A DNA stretch of 64,000 bases from Rhabditoides inermis (Eukaryota > Nematoda > Chromadorea > Rhabditida > Rhabditidae), in assembly GCA_963966185.1 (NCBI GenBank), contig CAWZYM010000384.1:410001-474000 (forward strand). Reading direction: 5' to 3'. The position numbers and the translations under genes are program-made. The notes under the pieces are model-generated. The model searched no databases. It had not been told where the DNA came from and saw only the letters and a list, made by a program, of their open reading frames with translations. Shown here in pieces: positions 1 to 10,559 of this stretch (positions are counted from its first letter, which is position 1; each line of letters starts with the position of its first letter).

Positions 1-144
1 ATATTACGTACATTCTTTTCAATATCCATCTTAACTACCTTATTCGAAAATATGTCTTTATGTTTTCTCTTCATTTTTTTCCTAGTTTCTTTCAGCCGAA
101 TTTAAGGTTAGAGATAAACCAACGTGGACGAGTAAAAAAATAAC

Positions 145-237
145 CATGTTGGTGTCGTGGTTGTATTCGACGTCGGGTTGGATGATCGGGTCGATGGCAC
201 AGCCAGAAGAGTCGAGCTGCAAGGAGGGTGTGGAGAG

Positions 238-292
<55 letters not shown>

Positions 293-1772
293 GTCTGACC
301 AGGTCGAATCGCTCTCCCCTTCCGTCAGTGACATGGCACGAGTGGACGAGCATCCGCCTGTTCTCCCCTCCCTCGCACCGCCACACATGGAAGATGTCCT
401 CTCCCACCGCACCGAATCTGAACAAGTCCACTGTTTATTCGTAAGCATACGACTTTGGTCATACGACTTTGGTTATGAGGTTACTGCGCACAATAACTAT
501 AATTGAAGCGGTTGGTTTCTACTAAGTATTCCAAAAGAATCAGAAATCTAATCAAAAAGGAAAGAATTAACCAGTTACATATGTGTGAGGAATGTTAGTG
601 AACTCACACCACCGGCGGGCCCTCTGGCGAACCGGCATGGATACTGTAGCCACACGTAGGCATCGGGGCAGTGTCCAGGATCTCCGTCGTGCCTGGAGAA
701 ACCTCTCATCCCCTCTCCTTCTCTCATTCTCTCTCTTCCCTCTTTCTTTTCTTCTTCTTCTTCTTCTTCTTCTTCTTCTTCTTCTCTCTCTCTCTCTCTG
801 TCTCTCCCTCTATCTCCTCACCCAGCCCCTCCATCTGAATGCTCTGTGTCACCCTCTTCGCGTTGCGGAAGAAGCACATGCAGCGGTACGCGCGATCCGC
901 CTAGAAGTTTTTTTATATTTTTTTTTTATTGGCATTTTTTTGTTTGTTTGATTGTTTTGTAAGTGTCATATCATGTTTGTAACTCCGAATAGGTTGTCTA
1001 CCTTGGTGACGAACGTTCCGTGGAAGGAGACGATGATGGTGAGCGAGAACATGAGACCCTGAAGTAGGAATACATTTTGTTATGACATGACTTTTATTGA
1101 CATCAACTTTCTTATGTTCATTTTATTCTGGTGACAAAAACGTGACTATCGGACTACATACATATCTATCGTGAGCAAGCGAGAGAAAAAAGTTTCTGAA
1201 AAATTGGTCACTCACCTGCACCTTTCCACTGAGCCGGTGTCTCTGCATAGTGCAGTCGCCATTCGGAACGATCATAGAGAATCTAAAACAGTAAGTATTC
1301 TTCCTATCTACTATCCACAAACCTATCTTCCTATCCTAACATACCTATCCTAAAGAATAAGAGAAAGTAGAGATAGAGGAGAGGGAGAGAGAGTTAGAGA
1401 GTGGGGGAGAGGGAGAGGGAATTAGTGCTGACCTGCTCTGATTCCTGTTCTCCACGAAGCTGTGCGAACACTTCTCATCATCGGACAGTCCCTGCACATA
1501 CACGCGACCTGTAAAGTTATAAGTTATTTTCAAAATTCAAGTATTCAAGTTCAAATTCGAGTGGGTACACGTGACATGATCTACATGGACGCAAAAGCAA
1601 AACGCGAGCAAAAGTTAAGTCCGTCCGGTATTATAACCCACCACTGAATGGCTTCTTTGTCTTGAAGGTGAGGGCGAGCATAGTGTCCTCACAGTCGACA
1701 GACGGCTCCCCGACTACCTGCAAGAGGAAATACCCTCTCTTCTCATCTCTCTCTCTCCCTTCTTCCTCTCCT

Positions 1773-1820
<48 letters not shown>

Positions 1821-1947
1821 CTACCACAGGCTCTACCTCTGCTCAGTGTGAATAAGTACATACATACAGTAGCCCTACCTCATTATCGATGCCGAAAGCG
1901 GTTGTGAGTGGAAGCAATGTGAGCAAAGCGATGAATAGTGGTCGCAT
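145..1947 (-). CDS. Cuticlin-like ZP-domain protein (3' end missing)
   Basis: Secreted or membrane-anchored zona pellucida-domain protein of the nematode cuticlin type, a structural matrix component. Nine exons can be joined in phase: 1947-1879, 1717-1642, 1508-1433, 1282-1216, 1058-1002, 900-822, about 695-609, 417-300 and 216-145. Exon 1 is a signal peptide (MRPLFIALLTLLPL). The ZP-N part then follows the family pattern: VVGEPSVDCEDTM, a PF-GRVYVQG segment, NGDCTMQRH, SFHGTFVTK and DRAYRCMCFF. Later come MPTCGYSI, EDIFHVWRC, HSCHVTDG and SGCAIDP, matching the second half of cuticlin ZP domains with their spaced cysteines. The furin-site/transmembrane tail lies beyond the left edge. A TTTTCAG directly precedes the ATG, suggesting trans-splicing or a 5' UTR intron. 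It is divergent from the four-TM gene at 2659. Family assignment is strong; the individual cuticlin cannot be named. Confidence 0.85.
238..290. repeat. (GA)n microsatellite in cuticlin intron
   Basis: Near-pure GA dinucleotide run of about 50 bases in the intron between the last two visible cuticlin exons. Read on the gene strand it is a CT tract just upstream of an acceptor, so it may serve as a polypyrimidine tract. Confidence 0.95.
747..800. repeat. (CTT)n followed by (CT)n microsatellite
   Basis: A trinucleotide CTT run passing into a CT run, inside a cuticlin intron. Confidence 0.9.
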
Positions 1948-2658
1948 CTGAAAAGAGTAAAATGAAACAAACAAATGACAACAACATCAAAATCAAAACG
2001 AAGAAAGAGGAGCGCGATAGGAGAGATGACACCCGACTGGCGAGTCATATATCACTGTGTCGCATCATACCTGCGACATAAATCGCTAATCTGATCTACC
2101 TGCGCGATCTTGAGGACACGGATGTTCGGGGATCGGGGACCATCCCCCCTCTCTCTCCCCTCCCCCTCTCTTACCCGGATATCTACGGCTGATCCCAGAT
2201 AACTATCTACCAGTGCAAATATGCGCGAATCATAGAGTGTTGTGGATATGTCACATGTGTGGAGAATCAAAGAGGGAAACAAATAGAATGCTTGTGTTCT
2301 TCTCCTCATCACGTAATTAGTTCGATATCAGATCATACAATACAATGTGCAATGTAAACGTACTTCTGAACAAACTAGAGGTATTTTGAATCTTGTTGGC
2401 TTGTTGATCACTTCTCTCTGTTCCATTTCCATTCACAACACCCATACCCGAAAGCCAAAAGATTCCCACATCCAAAGCAACACGAGACGTGACCACGTGA
2501 CAAACATACGAGTTCGGTGCAGACAGATATCAATTTGACTGCCGCTCTCCCACCGGGTCGAGGTGGCAGCGTGTGAGAGGGGACGCCATTTTCTAGCTGT
2601 GCCCGCGCCGCGCGGACCATCGATCTATCGATCCATCCCCTCCCCCAATCGATACACC

Positions 2659-2695
2659 ATGACCAGGTGTTGCTGCTGCTTCCCTGCGACGGTAC

Positions 2696-2759
<64 letters not shown>

Positions 2760-4140
2760 CTATCCCTCCTCTCCCTCCTCTCTCTCAATTTCCTTTTCCC
2801 CTCCCTCTTTCTCACTCCCTCTCTCTCTCACTCCCTCTTTTTTCTCACCCTCTCTCCTCCCAGCTCTGTCTCTTCATCGTCTCCATCCTGGTTGCCGTCG
2901 TCGCCGTCGCCAAGGTGTACTTCTGTGAGTACTGTAGAATACCGTATATCTAACCGACACAAACCGGCTATTACTTTCTACATAATTGATGGACCATGAT
3001 CTAACAGCTACAAAAAATCAAAGTTATATCCAAAATCGGTCTTCATAAACTACAAAACATTAGTTCTCTACGTGGATCTGAGCTTTGCTTTAGCATTCCC
3101 ACACACGAGTGAATACCGTACACCTAATTCAGGCGTGGAGAACTCTCTGTACTCTCCGGACGCGTCGAATGCCGTGGATGAGGAGAGGCTGACGTGGGAC
3201 GACTTCCCCTGGTACATCCAGGCTGCAGTCTATGGAGACGCGGGAGTGTGGTGAGGCGGCGGCCGGCCTTCTTTCTAACTTGCTAAGTGTATATTCCTCT
3301 CTCATGTTCTCTATTCCTCAGTTTAGAAAAATAATAAAAGTAAAGAAAGAAACTATCTAGGTGCATCTCGCCGGTTCTCGCGCTGATCGCTCTGTGCGCG
3401 CGCAGTCGCTGCATGATGGTGCTCACTGTGCTCGTCATGGTGAGCAGCAAGCAGTACTGTAAATACCGTATTCGATAACTTCAGGGCGCGGCGCTGTTCG
3501 GTGCGGTTGGCTTCACGGTGGCGGTGGTGCTGAATGCGTACGACGGGGAGGTGCTGGCTGCCGGATACGTCCCGCCCGCATTCCCCTACAACATCATCGA
3601 CAAACACGCGTATCGTGCGTAGCTTCCCTCTCCCCCTCCCTCTCACTGCTCCTTTCAGACATGCGCCAGTTCGAGCGTATGGCCGTCGGCATCGCCATTC
3701 TCTTCATCGCCTTCCAGGTACGTCAGTCGTAGAACAACCCCATAGACCACCGCACACCTACATTATATCATAATATACTGTAGTAACGAAATCTGAACAT
3801 ATTCCCTTCCTGTGACAGACACGACGCAGTTCTATCGCCTACAGTGCCCCGAATAGCGTAATCTGCAGGCGTGCTCTCTGGCGGCGGCGTGTATGACGCA
3901 GTTCCGTCTGGATGTGCTGGAGAGGAGGGAGGCGGAGCGACTGGCTGTCGAGCGGGCGAGGAGCCGGTTCGAGAAGGAGCAGCAGGAGGAGCAGGAACAG
4001 GACAGGATGAGCAGGTATGCCCAGGTCTCTCACCTCGGAATGAATGATCCTTCAGGGAGTCTGTCCGCTCTACCCGCTCTGTCCACTCGCAGCGCTCCAA
4101 GAGCTCTCGCAGGTCCCACACCACTGTGGAGGAGTACTGA
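2659..4140 (+). CDS. Four-transmembrane protein of unknown family
   Basis: Eight exons join cleanly in phase: 2659-2691, 2864-2924, 3133-3250, 3361-3439, 3485-3614, 3659-3717, 3869-4014 and 4056-4140, giving 236 residues. It starts with a cysteine cluster (MTRCCCCF). Four hydrophobic segments follow: residues about 12-31, 71-84, 90-115 and 147-168. The first loop is acidic and aromatic (WDDFPWYIQ). The cytosolic tail is strongly charged, a likely helix or coiled coil rich in E, R and Q, and ends in an SR-rich stretch and TTVEEY. The topology resembles claudin/MARVEL-like tetraspan proteins, but no diagnostic motif such as the tetraspanin CCG was seen, so no function is claimed. A large (CT)n tract fills intron 1. 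The gene is convergent with nanos copy A. Confidence 0.75.
2696..2757. repeat. (CT)n microsatellite
   Basis: About 60 bases of pure CT directly after the donor of exon 1 of the four-TM gene. CT-rich sequence continues to the acceptor. Confidence 0.95.
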
Positions 4141-4575
4141 GAGAGAGAGAGAGGGAGAGAGAGACACAGAGAGAGAGAGAGAGAGAGAAATAGAGACAGA
4201 CAGAGATATATATTGTGTGTATGCTACTCGTAAGCGTGTCTCGATAAAGTGACTTGTGTGCCCGGTGTGGATTCTTTGTCTATAACACGTACACTGAACT
4301 ACGGTAGTAAACAGACATCCCGAATAGTTTACAACCCCTGTTTTGCCTTGCTAACGCAATTGTTGCTTCACGAGCATATTTACTATTAGCAAACGTTGCA
4401 AATATACAATAACATTTCGATAACAATCAACAAACAAGATAACAAAAATGCAAGGATGCAACAAACTCGATCATAATCGATAAACTATCTCTGAAGTTAC
4501 TGAACACGTTAGAAAGATAAGTCGATTAGTATAAGCAATCTGATACAATAGGATTGGATGGAGCGGTTGCTTTCC

Positions 4576-5593
4576 CTAGAAGGTGGTGGTGGTGCGGGAT
4601 CGGGGGCAGTAGTTGGTGATGTGGGCGTCGGATCCAGTCGCTCCGCACACTCCACACACACGAGCCGCCAGACGGGGACAAGTCACACGACCAGCCCTAC
4701 AAGAAACAAAACGTCATTCTATGACGTCACTTATGAAACGTACGTGTCAGTGGCGTTGTGGGTGGTCCAGATTCCGGAGTCTTGGCGAGTGGGGAGGGGC
4801 TGGCCATGCATCTGACGAACACTGCACACGAACGACAGACAATGGTCACAGTGCGTAGACACAGGCAGAAGTTCGCACAGCAACTGAAAGAGTTACCGGT
4901 AATGACCTGACAGCGAATGAGCAGACTGACCTTGTTGAGTTTGTGGTGGAAGATCATCTCGTCGTCTCCGAGCTCCGATCCACTCACACTCTCAGCCCGA
5001 GACTGCTCAGAGTCATACCCAGACACAGGACTGCGCACGTGGGGCGGAGACAACTCGGACGACCTCAAACAATCAATATCAATCGATAATCAACAGTTGC
5101 CGAAAAATAGATAACCTATCCAAACTGGGTTTCATCAGTACCACTACGGAACGGATGAATAGATGATTTCCAATCCGATCAATACCTGAGACTGAGCATC
5201 TCCTTTGGCAGATGGTGTTGGAAGTACGGTCGGGTGCGTGTGAATCGGAAGGGAACAGGGTCGACAGGAGACTGCGGAGGCGCAGTGAGAGTGGGCGTCG
5301 GAGGCCCGCCGTCACACCTGAGCGATCAGAGGATGAGTACATTCTCCCCCAGACCCGTGCGTACCTGTCGCGAGGCTTCAACTCTAGCAGGGTGAGACTC
5401 GGGGGCCTATCTCGCTTGCGCAGCGACAGCATAGACTTGTGTGCACTCGGGTCTGCCGGGGACGGCGGAAGAGTGATCTTGGCGCCACGACGGAGCGGCT
5501 ATAAGGATTACGGTAGATACAAATCACGGTAGACATAAGGAGTACGGTACTCACCACCATGTTGTTGTTGTCTTGCTCACGGAAGGGGTTCAT
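4576..5593 (-). CDS. nos: Nanos-type zinc-finger protein, copy A
   Basis: Predicted germline translational repressor; nanos proteins act with Pumilio on mRNA 3' UTRs. Exons begin with MNPFREQDNNNMV, continue through a serine/proline-rich linker (SPVSGYDSEQSRAES, ELGDDEMIFHHKLNK) and end in a nanos-like zinc finger. The second knuckle fits exactly: C-G-V-C, seven residues, H, four residues, C, inside CGATGSDAHITNYC. The first module has CDHC and then H-x10-C (HNATDTAGRVTC), but 26 residues separate CDHC from the histidine, against about 12 in typical nanos. Either the loop is expanded or a short intron was missed. Introns are roughly 45-90 bases. Only a few residues differ from copy B, for example Phe4 versus Ile. 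The 3' end faces the four-TM gene. Confidence 0.75.
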
Positions 5594-5659
5594 AGTGTAT
5601 TGGATGGGATATCGATCGACCACCGTCCAACAGGGTTCTCATAACAGTGAATGTTCCAT

Positions 5660-5917
5660 CGAAATCACCCTCGATTTTAGCCTGGGAATTTGGTGGGCGT
5701 GGCCAGTGCGGCAGACAGGACAGAGAACAACGAGAGAGTGCAGCGAAAGAGGAGAGCGCGGGAATCAGAGCGCTCACTGTGCGCGGGAAGCGGTAGATCG
5801 GTCGATCGCTCATTCAAACCCTGGGAATTCGGTGGGCGTGGCCAATGAAAAGCTACAGCAACGCGCGGCGATTCAAACCAAATCGATCAATACCTATCCT
5901 TCACTGTATGCAGCGGG
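5660..5917 (-). promoter_or_regulatory. Upstream region of nanos copy A: paired GC-boxes and E2F-like site
   Basis: Two copies of GGTGGGCGTGGCC (5692-5704 and 5831-5843), a CACCC/KLF-Sp type box, lie about 139 bases apart. Between them, 5781-5789 reads GCGCGGGAA, the complement of TTCCCGCGC, an E2F-like site. All three elements recur with similar spacing upstream of copy B. The function is inferred from motif and conservation only. Confidence 0.45.
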
Positions 5918-6563
5918 TTGCTTGCGTATGCGTGGAGGTCCTCCAATCCTGATTGCACGCTGGTACTGTGTGAGATCTCATGCGTGTTTAGCTAGTAAGA
6001 GTCGTCCAAAATGCATTCAATGAATAAAACACAAGACAATGTACCTGAGACTTTGGAAATATTGTGCAATGTTGAAATCTAGTTAGTTTCGCCCACACCT
6101 GATCGGTGCACAATATAGTTTACAAATCTCTGTTCAGTTGAGTTTCAAATAGGACAGATTTTCTGCTTTCTTGCTCTATTCGAATACTGTGATTTGAACA
6201 CCAATGGTCGCACAAACTATGTACTTGCCACGATGTTTAGGTGTGGCAAGCACGATGTGATCCCTGCTCTGATGAACCGTTTCTCTCATTTATCGGTGCG
6301 AATTTAGAAAAAAGTGGGCTGATAAACATCTTTAACGGAATTAAATCTCCATATATGTATCTCCTGTATCTCTATATATGTATCTCCATATATGTATCTC
6401 CATATTATGTATCTCCTGATTCCTCATCAACCCCCTCTCATATCCCCACACATCAATCCAATCTCGCAAATTAACATTTTATACTGAATGAAAAATGCAA
6501 TAAACGCGAGTGTGTTGTTGTGAAACTATAATCCGTAATAATGTTGAGAGTCAATAACTTTGT

Positions 6564-7512
6564 TCAATATTTAAACTTCTTGATTCGCTGCCATTGACTC
6601 AGTCGCATGAGGTAGTTCTTCTTTTCAAGCTGCATGTTCTCTCTGGAAAAATATAGATGACTTGAGAGAGGTGAGAGAGAGAGAGAGAGAAGGGGGGAGG
6701 AAGAATGGAGAGGGAGTAGGAAAGAGTGAAGACCCACTTTATCTTTTCAGAATTTGCCACAAACTCGGATAGATCATCGAAGTAGTCGACTGATTGAGGA
6801 ATTAGGTCAATCTGTAAAAAAAAATTGATAAGAATTATAATCTATAAAAAATATATAATCTACCTACATATATGTATTGTGTAATAATGTGGCAATGTCT
6901 TAGTTTGTGGGTGGAGCGATTTGACTTGAGGGTCTATCCCATCAGTCACGAGTTTCAGCCTGGTAAGTGATACGAAAGGCTCTTTTCTCTCGCATATGCC
7001 ACTCTAAACGGTGGTGTCTGGGAGAAAAGAGTCTGTTCGGTCTGAATGCACACTCTCGGGACAAGGAACAAGCTGCTCTGGAGCTGCTCTGCAACCCCTT
7101 GGATACCGTTCTGTGTTATTCTTTCCATATTGTATACCTACCATTACCCTTGTGCTAAATAAATGATATATATAAAATAAATAAAAATGAATTAATACTC
7201 AGGAGTTCTCTGTATGCTTTCTACTTACAACTTACGTGAACATGTTGCTGGAATACATTAATGTAAATACATCCACTGCATTAATAAAAATAACCTCGTA
7301 AGCCTCTCAAAAGGATCATTTCTATTTTCTGAGTAAAATATCACTTCAGACGGAAGTTGTGCTCGTATCAATGCAATTAAAGAGGTGATACATACGTGAG
7401 TACTGAATAAAAAAGCAATGATTCTCGAAGTCACGATTTTAAGTGACGTGCTAATTGCTTGACGGATGTGGTTGTTGATGGAACACACATACGTACGTGG
7501 ACGTGAAGTCAT
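6564..7512 (-). CDS. Small uncharacterised protein (tentative exon model)
   Basis: The last exon, 6642-6564, is well framed by TTTTTCCAG and a stop, and encodes ENMQLEKKNYLMRLSQW then a basic end. It joins in phase to an exon at about 6814-6739 (IDLIPQSVDYFDDLSEF). Upstream pieces at about 6959 (LKLVTDGIDPQ) and 7512-7290 (ending ENRNDPFERLT) can be joined in phase, but the start is unclear. No family was recognised. The interval is AT-rich and otherwise unremarkable. Confidence 0.35.
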
Positions 7513-8063
7513 GCTTCCAATATAGTGAGTACGCGTTTTTCTAGACTACGACTACGGAAAATTCGAAAATAGCAATGTTTCAATCGTATGTCGTATGCGC
7601 TCTTCCTTGTAAGTGCGTGAAAGGCTTGAAAGGTTTCTAACGTCTCCTTAGTCATACTACGAGACTCGAACCACATCTACTTTTCTCCACGCTGTTCAGT
7701 TCCTCATTCGAAATCAGGTGACACATCACATATAGTCTATTCATCATATGGAAGCAACCAGAAGTTATTTATACTTTATTGCTACAACGGATATGACATA
7801 TGATACTTGAAACATCCGAAACTTGCTGCGATTAACAAATATAGCTCATGGAGCTTAGCCATGCAAAAATGTTCAAGCACAAAGCTTCCTACTGACATCA
7901 CAATGACAATGTTAGCAGGATGCTTCATGTTTACACCGCACGCAAATTTCTTTAATCCCTATCCCATGTCATATATCACATCAGTCACTTGAAAACTGCG
8001 GCAGAGCAAAATGGCATAACAAAAAGATTCAGTTTGCACAGTCTCTCTTTTATTGCATCATAC

Positions 8064-8156
8064 CTTGATTTCCTCGTTTGCTAGTGGCGGGCGGGCGAAA
8101 GTCGAGATTGATAGACAGAGAAGAAGGAGGAGGACAGGAAACAAGCGGAAAGACAT
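8064..8156 (-). CDS. Signal-peptide first exon of a secreted protein (partial)
   Basis: The 31-codon exon reads MSFRLFPVLLLLLCLSISTF then ARPPLANEEIK, a textbook signal peptide with cleavage near TFA/RP. It is preceded directly by TTTTTCAG and followed by a GTATG donor in phase 0. I could not find the exon it joins. The exons at 6.5-7.5 kb are same-strand candidates, but their visible phases do not connect. Confidence 0.35.
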
Positions 8157-9354
8157 CTGAAAAACAAGTTCCTATCATGTTCAAGCATCAAACCATTTTT
8201 ACAGATTAGACTAAGTGATTTTTCGAAGATGATAATCATAAATGAGAGTAAATAAAGCAAATACCACTTTCCCACGCGCATAGTGATAACATATAGAACT
8301 CGGAGATCTTGCCTTGATGTTAGTAGGTGATGCAAATTCATGTACAATTTAATTTTTATACATAATTTATGACCTACACAGACACAACATATCATTGATG
8401 CATCAGAGATCAACCGAAACTCACATTTTAACCTTATTCAATGAATTATTAACGACTCTTCCTTTTTGTGACCACAGAAACATAGGCATTTGCTGTCTTC
8501 AAATGCTGAATACGAGGACATATCATGCATGTAAGATGTAATTTGCTAAATCTGAATATTTTTGATAGCATAAGTGCATAAGGACATCCACTTTGGCATT
8601 TACGCGTCATGAACTTTCTATAAAAGTATGTTTTGTAGTGCCTACAAGAGATAACCATTATCACTTCCTTATTTAGATACAAACGCGGAATTAAACTATT
8701 AGATCATGCCACAAAAAAGTCTAAAAGGGGCAAGTCAAAAGAATGATAATCACTATATGCACTGTACGTGATATAAACATGTACATTCATAGCTCTTTCG
8801 ATGCAAACTTCGCAAAAACGAAACCAGGAATCGAAATATTAGTTTGAAGCGGATTACGAGATTACGTGTGCGAATCAAGACAAAAACAGGAATTCCTAAA
8901 CACAAAACTGGCGGAAAACTTTTGGACGGCAGTGACCACTGCTCAAGTGATATGAGCCAAAAGAATTCGATCCATAGCCGATGAGCCGTCTGCGCCCTCT
9001 GAAATCACCACACTCTCTCGCCTGGTCTGCCAACTAAGATGATGACCATCGCTCTCTCGTTTCTCCACACTCTCTCACGTGTTCTCTCAACCAGTTACTC
9101 TGCCAGTGATAAGAATGTGTTTTATTGGGTGGGATATGTACACGATCGTATATACTATTTGGCGCAACCCTCGACACTTTCCTAGCGCGAGGAAAGAACG
9201 AGGATGGGCGTTGACTAGATAGTCAACTTGTGATGAGAGGCGCCTTCTTGAGCAGTGTAGTTTGAGCGTGGGCTAGGGCGAAGTACTAGTCTTCTGCCAA
9301 GGTAGAAGACTGCCAGGTATGACAACGACGACGTGAGATGGCGTGAGATGACGT

Positions 9355-10559
9355 CTATAGGTTGATGGAGTCGACGATGATGACGTGATAGTCGAGCACC
9401 TCGCGCATCGCTTCCATGAATGCGTCAATGTCGATCACAGAGAAGCCGATCTGGAAAATACGAGATGCATTGGACGCTTTATTCACTATGAACTCATGCG
9501 CACTCTCAGGAATTCACTCATACCCTCATTATCAAAAGAAATCCCTAAGAACTTTTGTATGCATGTGCACGGTTCCCAAGGAGCGTGCGGGTTGTACAAT
9601 TTCAAAGGTTTTACTTTTCCGTTATCGCAATCTTCTCATCTGCTAACAACTAACATTTTGCAATCTACTTATTAATTCGCGCGTCACTCCCACGCATTTG
9701 GGATTTGTGAACAAATGTGATGACTTCTTCGCAGTAAGTGACATCAAAGCTCGTGACTTATATAAGCTATGGAAGAGGATATTTCGAATTACTTAACACG
9801 CAAATTTACCTTTGTCTCGTTGGCGATGTCGATGACGACGTTGGCTCTGCCAGAAGACGGGGTCGCCCATAGACGCAGGTCCCTAGAAAGACACAGATTA
9901 GGGAACATCGCAGATGATTGTGGACGATTACGTGAATGTTAGGGTGTTAGTGTGTATTACGCATCACATATCCCGTTTTCGTCAGAAGCCAGGTTGTATG
10001 TTGTATGACTTAGTCTTCTCAATATTGTATGCGCAAATAGAGAGTGAGTCTGATTAGTACATGTAGTACTTTCATAGACAGGCTTCCATAGTACTATAGT
10101 GAGGGTGGTGGGGATGAATAGGGATAAATATAGTAAGAAGAGGACATAAAATAGGCAAGGGAGAGAGAGAGGGGGAGGGAGGGAGGGAGGGGGGACGGAC
10201 CTCTTCATGTCGAGTGCCCAGTGTATGCTGGCGCTGCTCTTTCCCCATGTGGTTGTGGTCGCTGCTCGACACGTGTTCTGATCCTCGAAGTACAGCACTG
10301 ACACCGCCTCGATCGAAACCTGAAACGGATCCGTAAAAGTCAAACGAATCTCGTTTTCGAGACTTGCTTACAGATTTTATCTCCAATTTTCTGAGGATAA
10401 ACACAAATCTGAAAAAGCGATGCTTCTAGATGCGAATCACGAGATTAGATCGTCCCTCCACCCTACCTTCTTTATCTTGCGGGACGGGAAGTGGTAGTTC
10501 TTGACGTAGATGAGGGAATCGGTGACGGTGACGTACTCGTCTTCGTAGATGACAGACAT
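9355..10559 (-). CDS. Small PH-like fold protein, about 126 residues (uncharacterised)
   Basis: Four exons join in phase: 10559-10467, 10319-10201, 9882-9810 and 9450-9355. The predicted protein begins MSVIYEDEYVTVTDSLIY. It has alternating beta-like segments (YHFPSRKIKKVSIEAV, SVLYFED, ASIHWALDMKR, DLRLWATPS, ANVVIDIANETK, IGFSVIDIDAF) and a C-terminal amphipathic helix (FMEAMREVLDYHV). That order of strands followed by one helix suggests a small PH-like fold; this is inference. An in-frame upstream ATG at 10631 would extend it, but MSV is a better start. No membrane segment or signal peptide is present. A purine/pyrimidine tract at 10160-10195 lies in intron 1. Confidence 0.6.

Larger units (their letters stand above)
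4398..5917 (-). repeat. Inverted duplicate block A (nanos copy A plus flanks)
   Basis: This block matches 36206-37777 in opposite orientation. Similarity is very high through the nanos exons and introns and the upstream region. It becomes patchy in the 3' flank, where pieces such as ATTTCGATAACAATCA are still shared. It ends upstream at a shared stretch reading, on the plus strand of this copy, GATCAATACCTATCCTTCACTGT.. beyond which the two loci differ. The two coding spans are the same length, 1018 bp. Confidence 0.9.

Noticed and set aside
157..506. Open frames with Arg-Glu repeats
   Set aside because: They are translations of the (GA)n tract in a cuticlin intron, like many other RERERE or SLSLSL frames in the window.
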